Positions 53,965 to 61,076 of a stretch of DNA of 64,000 bases are shown here, in pieces (within the stretch, counting starts at the first letter, position 1; each line of letters opens with the position of its first letter). Below the pieces are notes generated by a model, which worked only from the letters and a program-made list of their open reading frames with translations, did no database searches and had not been told where the DNA came from. The translations under genes were made by a program, and so were the position numbers. The stretch comes from Xanthobacter autotrophicus (GTDB lineage: Bacteria > Pseudomonadota > Alphaproteobacteria > Rhizobiales > Xanthobacteraceae), in the NCBI RefSeq assembly GCF_005871085.1, contig NZ_VAUP01000015.1:434001-498000 (forward strand), in the 5' to 3' direction.

Positions 53965-54645
53965 CTACGGCGAGAACGAAAAGGCCGCGCACACGCAGCG
54001 CACCGAAGACGAAAACGTCCAGGTCGCCGATGCATTACTGTTGGCCGCTGTCAGGATCAGCGATGAGGCGAAGCCGCGGTTGGCGCTCGCCGGGGTATCG
54101 ACCGTCAGCCCGGCGCCGGAGATAGTTGGTGTCACCAATGATTGCGTGATCACCGCGGACAGGACGAATCCACCGACTGGGGTATCGATGCTCGTGAGGG
54201 TCGCCGTGGTGGCCGCCGAGGAAGTGGCCGCGGAGGTGGTGTCGGATGGGCTTGAGCCTACCGAGACCCGGCCGGTAACCCGATAGACCGCGTATTCCGT
54301 CACGGCCGATGGCGCAATCGGATAGGTGATGACGATATTGCCGGATGCGCCAGAGGGCACTGTGGCGCGGGCGCAGGCCAACAAGCCGAAATTGCTTGGC
54401 AGGGTGTCCGAGCGCACCGTGACGGGCGCGGCAGTCACGCCACCAATCGATACCGAGCTGACTGACGCCGTCGTCATGACGGTGCTGAAGACCACGATGA
54501 TCTCGCGATCGACCGCGGCGGCTCCAAATGAGACCCCCGGTATCGTCGTGGTGATTGCAGCCGCGACCGAGCCGGAGCCGATGAATTCGAGGGTGGCCGC
54601 GCCGGCGGCGGCGACCGAGCCCATAAGCATTCCGAGCATGCTCAT
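53965..54645 (-). CDS. Prophage tail-region protein, Ser/Thr/Ala-rich
   Basis: 226 residues, low complexity with many short beta-strand stretches (VSSVSIGGVTAAPVTV, EYAVYRVTGRVSVGS). The ATG at 54645 overlaps the preceding stop as ATGA. Similar to uncharacterised proteins next to phage tail fibres. No enzymatic motif. Confidence 0.55.
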   Translation of the reverse strand: MSMLGMLMGSVAAAGAATLEFIGSGSVAAAITTTIPGVSFGAAAVDREIIVVFSTVMTTASVSSVSIGGVTAAPVTVRSDTLPSNFGLLACARATVPSGASGNIVITYPIAPSAVTEYAVYRVTGRVSVGSSPSDTTSAATSSAATTATLTSIDTPVGGFVLSAVITQSLVTPTISGAGLTVDTPASANRGFASSLILTAANSNASATWTFSSSVRCVCAAFSFSP

Positions 54646-55190
54646 GGAACCAGGCTTCCAGCGAGCACCCACTCATCGGTGCCGCGCTTGTAGAGGCTGG
54701 CCTGCGCATATTGGCCGGAGAGCTTGAGCTTGCCGCCAAAGCTGCGGATCGTGACGCCGGCTCCGGCAGCGATGGTGGTTTGCCCTGCCCCCATCTGGAT
54801 CAACGGGATGACGGTGGTGAGCGGGAACGGGACCGCCGAGTTTGGTGGCACCGTCAGGGTGTTTGCGGAACCGGAGGTCATCTCCACTGCCTTGCCGAGG
54901 TCGGTAAGCGCCAGCGTTCGTGTCGCGGTGGAATTGGTGACCAGCCCTTCCAGCTTGCCAAGGGAGGCTCTGGTCGCCGCAGAATCGGCAATGGCCGCCG
55001 CCTGCGCCGCGCTCACCGGCTTGTCCGCATCGGCGGTGTTATCGACATTGCCGAGGCCGGCCGCCGCCTTGACGGCATCAGCCGGCAAAGCCCGGGTCAC
55101 CAGCACCCCGCCGCCGGCGTCCTCGTTGACCAGGAACGCAGCGGCGTTCGACGCCGCCGGCAGGTTCGGCGTGCGCACTCCATCGGCCAT
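54642..55190 (-). CDS. Prophage tail-fibre-like protein
   Basis: 182 residues. LGNVDNTADADKPVSAAQAA is the short repeat motif typical of phage tail-fibre shafts and attachment regions. The C-terminal half has a beta-rich receptor-type appearance (GAGVTIRSFGGKLKLSGQ). A likely part of the tail-fibre assembly. Confidence 0.75.
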   Translation of the reverse strand: MADGVRTPNLPAASNAAAFLVNEDAGGGVLVTRALPADAVKAAAGLGNVDNTADADKPVSAAQAAAIADSAATRASLGKLEGLVTNSTATRTLALTDLGKAVEMTSGSANTLTVPPNSAVPFPLTTVIPLIQMGAGQTTIAAGAGVTIRSFGGKLKLSGQYAQASLYKRGTDEWVLAGSLVP

Positions 55191-55216
55191 GATCGGCCCT
55201 CCTCAATCTGGATTGG

Positions 55217-56845
55217 TCAGACGCTCACGGTCACCAGAACGGGCGTTCCGTAGGCACCGGTCGCGGTCACGGCGCAGGCGCCGAAGGTGTGGGCCCCGGG
55301 CGTCGCCGGCGGCGCGCTCAGGTCCCATGGGGAGACGGTGAGCAGTCCGGTGTGGAGATCGTCCATATCGTCCCAGCCCAGGCTGGCGCCGAGGCCGTGG
55401 CGGATCTTGATGCCGGCCGGCTCCACCGAGACCGGCCCCACCTCCAGCGCCCAAGCATAGTGCCAGGCGGTGCCGGTCCAGTGGGCCGCGAAGGTCGCCA
55501 CGTCGCGGATGGTCGGGTCGGAGGACCCCACCACGTGGGTGGTGACCCCGCTCCAGTCGCTCCAGGCACCGGACACGGATGCCGCCCGTGCCCGCAGCTC
55601 CACCAGCTGCCCCGCCGTGTAGCCGGGGAGGAACAGCGTGCCGGAAACGGCCGCGAGGTCGGACACCGTCCAGTCGGCCACTCCGGCGAGGCGGTGCCCC
55701 ACCTGATAGGAGACCGGCGCCACCGGGCCGCCGCCGGGCCGCATCGTCACCGCGATGGCCGGGACCACAGGCATGCTCGCGAGCGACAGCACCGCGTCCG
55801 TCCCGGTGAGGGCATAGGCGCCGGCATCAGCCGCCAGGACGTGGTTGGGTGCCTTGCCGATGACAGCGTCATAGCCGGTGAGCGCATAGGCGCCGGGAGC
55901 CGCCGCAAGGGTCCGGGCGCCCGACTTTCCCAGTGTCGCGTCGTAGCCGGTGAGGGTGTAGACGCCGGGAACGGCGGCGATCGCCTCACGCGTCGCCGCT
56001 CCGACGCTGAGGACGGCATCCATCCCGGTCAGCGCATAGGCGCCGGCGACGCCCCCGAACCGGTAGTCCTGGCCGTAGGAAAAGAGGAAATCGACGGTGC
56101 CGGATGTGGGATACGGGCCGGCAAGGCCCGCCCCGCTCCGGGTGTAGGACCCATCGTATCCGGACAGGGTATAGGTCTTGCCGTTGAGGATGATCTGCGC
56201 CGGGCGTGGCCCGGCCATCTGCACGGAAAACCCGCCCGAGGTCCATGCAATCTGCGTCGGCGCGCCGGACGGAGCCGAACCACTCGCCCAGGAGATCGAG
56301 CCGTAGCCGCCTTGCTGGTAGCCGTAGATGAACCCCGAGAAGCTTCCGACCGTGATGGTCCCGGCGAAGCCCTTGGTCAGGGCCGCGTCATAGCCCGTGA
56401 GCGCATAGATGCCAGGGTCCGCCGCCAGGGTCCTCCCGCCGCCGCGCGCAAGCGTGGCGGGGTATCCGGTGAGAGCATAAGCCCCAGCTGCCCCAATGAA
56501 GGTATGCTCGGGCGGCGCCACCTCATCCGTGTCGAATGTCGTAGTCCCAGCGGTCGGATAGGGGCCGCCCAGCCCGGGCCCTGTGTACTGTGCGTACCCA
56601 TCGCCGTCATATGTGCAGACATAGTCATGCCCGAGCCAGGTGACCGTCAAATCTGCGGTGACGGGGGCTGCTGCAATCTGGATATCGGATCCATCCGCAT
56701 TCCAGATAAACCCATATACAGCCCCGCCCTCGGGAGAAACTGAACCTAACGCCGGGATATATCCCGGCACTTCAGGATACAGGCCATAGTACCCGTCAAG
56801 TAGTGTCCCTGACCCATCCCCGATAGTGATCGTATAGGTGGTCAT
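55217..56845 (-). CDS. Repeat-built prophage tail protein
   Basis: 542 residues. An A-G-x-Y-x-LTG-x-D-A-x-L unit recurs at least six times (AAGAYALTGYPATL, DPGIYALTGYDAAL, VAGAYALTGMDAVL, VPGVYTLTGYDATL, APGAYALTGYDAVI, DAGAYALTGTDAVL). A longer YxGxGxGxxGPYPTxGT block occurs twice. The C-terminal part is fibronectin-III-like (SDLAAVSGTLFLPGYTAGQ) and ends VTVSV. Likely a tail-surface protein; the number of repeats may vary between phages. Confidence 0.7.
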   Translation of the reverse strand: MTTYTITIGDGSGTLLDGYYGLYPEVPGYIPALGSVSPEGGAVYGFIWNADGSDIQIAAAPVTADLTVTWLGHDYVCTYDGDGYAQYTGPGLGGPYPTAGTTTFDTDEVAPPEHTFIGAAGAYALTGYPATLARGGGRTLAADPGIYALTGYDAALTKGFAGTITVGSFSGFIYGYQQGGYGSISWASGSAPSGAPTQIAWTSGGFSVQMAGPRPAQIILNGKTYTLSGYDGSYTRSGAGLAGPYPTSGTVDFLFSYGQDYRFGGVAGAYALTGMDAVLSVGAATREAIAAVPGVYTLTGYDATLGKSGARTLAAAPGAYALTGYDAVIGKAPNHVLAADAGAYALTGTDAVLSLASMPVVPAIAVTMRPGGGPVAPVSYQVGHRLAGVADWTVSDLAAVSGTLFLPGYTAGQLVELRARAASVSGAWSDWSGVTTHVVGSSDPTIRDVATFAAHWTGTAWHYAWALEVGPVSVEPAGIKIRHGLGASLGWDDMDDLHTGLLTVSPWDLSAPPATPGAHTFGACAVTATGAYGTPVLVTVSV

Positions 56846-56863
56846 GGCCGCGCCGCCCTGCGA

Positions 56864-57307
56864 TCAGGTAAGGGACAGGACGCGCCCAGGGGTACCCGCG
56901 GGGTCGAAATCGATCTTGATGCTCCCCTCGCCGACATTGGCGGTGACCGAAGATCCGTAGTCCCACCACTGGACCAGCGGCTTTGCCGGAGATGTCTGCG
57001 TGTCGTTGTACATGACGGCGTAACGGTAGGGGCCGATGGGACCACCGGTCGGCGTGGCGATGATCAGAGATGCGTTGGACATCAGGGTGTAAACGCCACC
57101 GGTCTGCGACGACGAAACAACAGTAATTGCCACGCCACCGGCCGTATATCCGTTCCCGGCTGCAATTTCGGTCAGATCCGCTTTGACCGAATTACCCACA
57201 ATGGGGGCCGTATTGGTCAGCATGATCTTGAACGTATCAGACGCGAAATTATGAACCTTCTCAGCAATCGCTTCAGCGGTGCCACTGAACTTTACGGGGG
57301 CTACCAT
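56864..57307 (-). CDS. Prophage structural protein
   Basis: 147 residues. Start at 57307 (MVAPVKFSGTAEAIAEKVHN) has GAAGGTG at spacing 6; an upstream GTG is less well placed. KIMLTNTAPIVGNSVKADLT suggests the phage-tail collar-type family often next to J. Exact role unknown. Confidence 0.65.
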   Translation of the reverse strand: MVAPVKFSGTAEAIAEKVHNFASDTFKIMLTNTAPIVGNSVKADLTEIAAGNGYTAGGVAITVVSSSQTGGVYTLMSNASLIIATPTGGPIGPYRYAVMYNDTQTSPAKPLVQWWDYGSSVTANVGEGSIKIDFDPAGTPGRVLSLT

Positions 57308-57343
57308 GTCATTCACCTTCTGAGGTTGAGGTGGGGATTGCGA

Positions 57344-59647
57344 CTACGGGCCGATGATCGAGCCCGAAAGCACCTCGAAGATCACCGGCACCGCCGGGGC
57401 GATCAGGCTCACGCCGGCCTCGGCGCCGACGCGCCCGCTCCAGGCCGGTGGCGTCTCGGCGTCCGTCTCCGCCTCGATCTGCGGCGCGTGGTCGATGAGG
57501 ATCAGCTTGGCGGTGAGGTCGTCGCCGATCTCCACCCCCTTGACGATGCACTCCAGCGATTCCTCGGCGGCATGACCGAACATGGCGAGGTCGCCCGGCG
57601 CGGGCGCGGGGCCGGCCCCGGTCAGCGAGATGGCCCGCGTCTCGCCGGGCGCGGTGTGCACGCCGCGCAGGATCGAGGCGCCATCCTCCGCCCGGAAGCG
57701 GCAGGCATAGGCCTTGCCCGCTTCCATGGTGACGATCTCGTCGAGGGTGACGGTGGAGCCGCTGACGGTGCGCACCCGCGCCGAGACCTGCGTGCGGTCC
57801 AGCACGTCATGGGACAGCCGCACCAAGTCGCCGCGGGTATTGGCGAGGTGCTCCCAGTCCATCTGGACCTCATAGGTGTCGGGGCGGTGCTTCAGCTCGT
57901 AGCCGCGCCGGCGGGCCTCGCGATAGATCAGGTCGGGATCCGTGATGCCGGGCAGCGCCAGATCTTCCACCACCCCCGGCTCGCCGTAGAAGTCCGGCAG
58001 CGGCACCACGCGCTCGGCTTCCTCGTAATCGTTGGTCTCGTCCCGGAACTTGATCCGGAAGCCATCGGGCAGGCGCGCCAGCGGGCGCCGGCCGGAGAAG
58101 CCCCAGGAGTTGCGGGGCGAGATGTGGCCGCGCACCACGTCCATGATGCGGTCGATCACCACGCCCCACCGGCCGCCGCGGTCCTGCGGGGAAGCCCGGC
58201 CCGCCGCGGCGATGTCGGCCAGCACGTCCGCCATGGACCCCGATACATCGTGAACGCGGTCATAGGTGAGGCCCTTGAGTGCGCACCACTCGTGCCAGTC
58301 CTCCAGCGCCTCCATCTCATCCGTCGAGACCGGATAGGTCGCAGCATTTCCAGTCAGCACGTGGCGAAAATGGCTGGCGGGATTGCGCGTCGCCCGCGCG
58401 ATCCACGTCCCGCTCGCGCTATCCCAGTCGGGGAGCACGCTGCGCCCGAGCACGGAAAAGCCGTCGAGGGTGCCGTTGAGCTGGTTCGTCGCCTTGATTT
58501 TGACGGCCACCAGCGCGAGCGGTTTGCCGAAATTGAGGGGGTATTCCGGCCGATAGCCGCGCAGCGCCACCCAGTCCGAGCGAGTTGAATAGGCGTAATT
58601 GGGATCGGCGGTGAAATCATCCCAGTTGATGCTGGTCCGCATCAGCTCGACTTCATACTGCCCACGCTCCGGGAAGCTGAAATAGAACGTTCTCAGAAAC
58701 GGATTGGAATTATTATCGCTCACATTGAACGTCATTGTCGTCCATGAGGCACCTCCGACCTTGCGATACCTCAGTTGAAAGTCTACGCCCCATGAATATT
58801 TTACGGTCGTGCTGCCCTTGCTTACCGCATACAGCCCCTGTGCGAAGGCGATATCGACCGAGGCACGGTCCACGTCCGGCGCAGTGACCTGCGTGTGCAC
58901 TCCAGATTGCAAAAGCTGGATCGAAATGGCGTCCTCGGACACCTGGTTGGGATAGATCGTCACCGGGCTGTCGCTGGCATAGCCCTCGCGCACCTCGACC
59001 GTGACGCCGTCATATTGCGAGATGGGCGTGGTGCCGATGCGCATCTCGGAGGTCGGCAATTCCAGAGGCCCGTATCCGCAGCAGAACAGGGCGATGATAT
59101 AGCGGTCGTTGCCGCTCGCCTCGGTGTAGGGCTTGGCGCCATAGACCGGCGCCCAGCGCATCTCGCCCAACAGCCGCGGAACAGCGCCGTCCGGGTTCAG
59201 CGAATTCTGCATCCCGGAAATCGAATAGGTGGGGCTGGCGTCTCCGCTCGCCGCCTGCTCTTTGCGCACCGGAACCAGCGCATTGATGAGCAGCGTGCCG
59301 CCCGCCAGCACGGCAGCAGAGATCAGGCTCGCCCCCAGAGTACCGAGGCCCGGCGCCAGCAGGTTGCCGATGGTCAGTGCCGCGATGGCAACCACAATGG
59401 TGAGCACCGCCCGGAGAGCGCCAGAATCGCCCGGCAGCAGCCGCACCAGCACTTCGGCGCCGGGCTTCGGGCGCACCACGTGCCAGTGCCGGCGCTCGAT
59501 CACGTGGCCGGCGACCAGCACCCGCACGTGCTCCACCGGCGCGCCGGGGGCCGCCAGGCCCACGATCTCGGCGAGGCTCGCCCCGGCCGGCGCTGTCATC
59601 GACAGGCGGTCGGCCGGGTCCAGGCGCTGCATCACGATGATGGACAT
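57344..59647 (-). CDS. Tail-tip/host-specificity protein, J-like, with N-terminal beta-grasp and membrane segments
   Basis: 767 residues. The first about 75 residues (DPADRLSMTAPAGASLAEIV) resemble the ubiquitin-like domain of lambda gpI-type proteins. Two hydrophobic stretches follow (VLTIVVAIAALTIGNLL, ASLISAAVLAGGTLLINALV). The body carries tail-tip features such as PRLLGEMRWAPVYGAKPY, WHEWCALKGLTYDRVHD and the late ITDPDLIYREARRRGYEL block. It would sit at the tip of the tail and recognise the host. Fusion of gpI-like and J-like parts is known in other siphophages. Confidence 0.85.
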   Translation of the reverse strand: MSIIVMQRLDPADRLSMTAPAGASLAEIVGLAAPGAPVEHVRVLVAGHVIERRHWHVVRPKPGAEVLVRLLPGDSGALRAVLTIVVAIAALTIGNLLAPGLGTLGASLISAAVLAGGTLLINALVPVRKEQAASGDASPTYSISGMQNSLNPDGAVPRLLGEMRWAPVYGAKPYTEASGNDRYIIALFCCGYGPLELPTSEMRIGTTPISQYDGVTVEVREGYASDSPVTIYPNQVSEDAISIQLLQSGVHTQVTAPDVDRASVDIAFAQGLYAVSKGSTTVKYSWGVDFQLRYRKVGGASWTTMTFNVSDNNSNPFLRTFYFSFPERGQYEVELMRTSINWDDFTADPNYAYSTRSDWVALRGYRPEYPLNFGKPLALVAVKIKATNQLNGTLDGFSVLGRSVLPDWDSASGTWIARATRNPASHFRHVLTGNAATYPVSTDEMEALEDWHEWCALKGLTYDRVHDVSGSMADVLADIAAAGRASPQDRGGRWGVVIDRIMDVVRGHISPRNSWGFSGRRPLARLPDGFRIKFRDETNDYEEAERVVPLPDFYGEPGVVEDLALPGITDPDLIYREARRRGYELKHRPDTYEVQMDWEHLANTRGDLVRLSHDVLDRTQVSARVRTVSGSTVTLDEIVTMEAGKAYACRFRAEDGASILRGVHTAPGETRAISLTGAGPAPAPGDLAMFGHAAEESLECIVKGVEIGDDLTAKLILIDHAPQIEAETDAETPPAWSGRVGAEAGVSLIAPAVPVIFEVLSGSIIGP

Positions 59648-60141
59648 AGGGCCTCGTGGCGATAGATGGCGATGAGACGTGCCGCCCAGGTGGGCGCGCG
59701 ATAGTCCTCGATCCGGCTGTCGTGGCCGTCCGAGACGTGGAGCATCAGGCCAGGGCGCACCACCACCCCCACATGGAGCGGCCGGCCGAACACCGAGAAC
59801 AGGGCAATGTCGAATGGCTGCTCACGCCCAGGCGGGACCTCTCGCCACGTCCTCTGCGCGATGGCGCCGGACAGGGCCGCAGCTATCTCCGCCCGCTCCC
59901 CGACCGACGCATAGGCCTCCGTGTAGCTGGGCAGCGTGATGCCGCGCTCTTCCGCAAGCACCAGGCGCACCAGCCCGTAGCAGTCGAGCCCGCCCCTGCC
60001 CCGCCCCAGCGACACGAAGGGCAAGCCGAGGTAGCTTCCGGACCAATGGCCACCGAAGTTCACATCCGTGCGCCTCCGGCCATCGACCACACTTTCCGAA
60101 ATGGAGGTCTCAGGCGGTGCGCCGCGGAAGATCACATTCAT
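59632..60141 (-). CDS. NlpC/P60 tail-assembly protein (lambda gpK-like)
   Basis: 169 residues. Catalytic Cys C54 in GLDCYGLVRLVL and His H123 in PLHVGVVV. These phage tail peptidases assemble at the tail tip and may open peptidoglycan at infection. Overlaps the J-like gene, as gpK and gpI do in lambda-type phages. Confidence 0.88.
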   Translation of the reverse strand: MNVIFRGAPPETSISESVVDGRRRTDVNFGGHWSGSYLGLPFVSLGRGRGGLDCYGLVRLVLAEERGITLPSYTEAYASVGERAEIAAALSGAIAQRTWREVPPGREQPFDIALFSVFGRPLHVGVVVRPGLMLHVSDGHDSRIEDYRAPTWAARLIAIYRHEALCPSS

Positions 60142-60150
60142 GGAAACCCC

Positions 60151-60651
60151 TCAGAACTGCCCCGGAAAGCGATCCTTGGTCATGCGGTCGCAGGGCCACG
60201 GCTCACTGAGGTAGGCCTCGCGGGACAGCGTGAGCGTGATCTGGTTGGCGTCATAGCTCACATCGACCGTCAGCAGCCCGTCGAAGGGCGCCTCCACATG
60301 GTCAGGCGCGGCAGAGGTGACGATCTCCAGCAGCACCGTGGCCGGCCCGCGCATCTGGCGCACCAACTTCACCTGGTCCGCCGCCACGTTCTCGAACACC
60401 AGCTGCGAGGCCGGCGCCTCATCCTGCTTGTCGTCGGGCCACGCCGCCCGCATGGCGGCGAACAGATAGACCTCGCTCCGGCTCACGGTGCCGTATTGCA
60501 GCGGGTCAACGGAAAGCCGCTGCGTCGGGTCCGTCGACAGCCGGACCGGCTCATCAAGCATTGGATGGGTGATGGTGGCGAGCACCACCGGCACCACGTC
60601 CGTGGCCTGCCCCGTCAGGGCCTGCCGGAGCGTGAGCGACAGCGACCTCAT
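60151..60651 (-). CDS. Phage minor tail protein, DUF1833 type
   Basis: 166 residues. LSLTLRQALTGQATDVVPVV opening and ITLTLSREAYLSEPWPCDRM near the end fit the DUF1833/lambda gpM-L like group. The start at 60651 overlaps the preceding stop. Confidence 0.8.
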   Translation of the reverse strand: MRSLSLTLRQALTGQATDVVPVVLATITHPMLDEPVRLSTDPTQRLSVDPLQYGTVSRSEVYLFAAMRAAWPDDKQDEAPASQLVFENVAADQVKLVRQMRGPATVLLEIVTSAAPDHVEAPFDGLLTVDVSYDANQITLTLSREAYLSEPWPCDRMTKDRFPGQF

Positions 60652-61076
60652 GGCAGGATGTCCAGCGAGAAGGCCGCGCCGAACAACACACCGCTCTGCG
60701 CATCGAAGGCAATGCCGTCCTGCCCGAACATCACCAGCCACCACGAGGTGATGACGAGAGGCGCCCCGTTCTCAGTCAGCAGCGGGGCGCCATCGGCCGT
60801 CAGCAAAGCCAACCCGTCCATGGTCTGGTCCGGAAACCAGAAGGGCAATGAACCGCCGGCCACGCCCTCAGCCCAGAACCGATTGAGCCGCGCCTTCTGG
60901 TCGAACCCCAGCCACAGCCGGGCGCGGACGGGCCGCGTCGCAGCCGAGGTACGGCGGCGCATCTTGGGCGGACCGGCATCCATGGACTGGCGAAGGCGCC
61001 CATCGGCAACGCCCTCAGAATAGCCGTCCACCAGGACGCGCTGCGGCAGGTCGGAAGGCCAGAAAGGGACCGTCAT
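60648..61076 (-). CDS. Phage minor tail protein
   Basis: 142 residues. WPSDLPQRVLVDGYSEGVAD at the start and a Trp-rich core (SWWLVMFGQDGIAF) match the minor tail protein that follows the tape measure in many siphophages. Overlaps both neighbours by 4 bases. Confidence 0.8.
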   Translation of the reverse strand: MTVPFWPSDLPQRVLVDGYSEGVADGRLRQSMDAGPPKMRRRTSAATRPVRARLWLGFDQKARLNRFWAEGVAGGSLPFWFPDQTMDGLALLTADGAPLLTENGAPLVITSWWLVMFGQDGIAFDAQSGVLFGAAFSLDILP

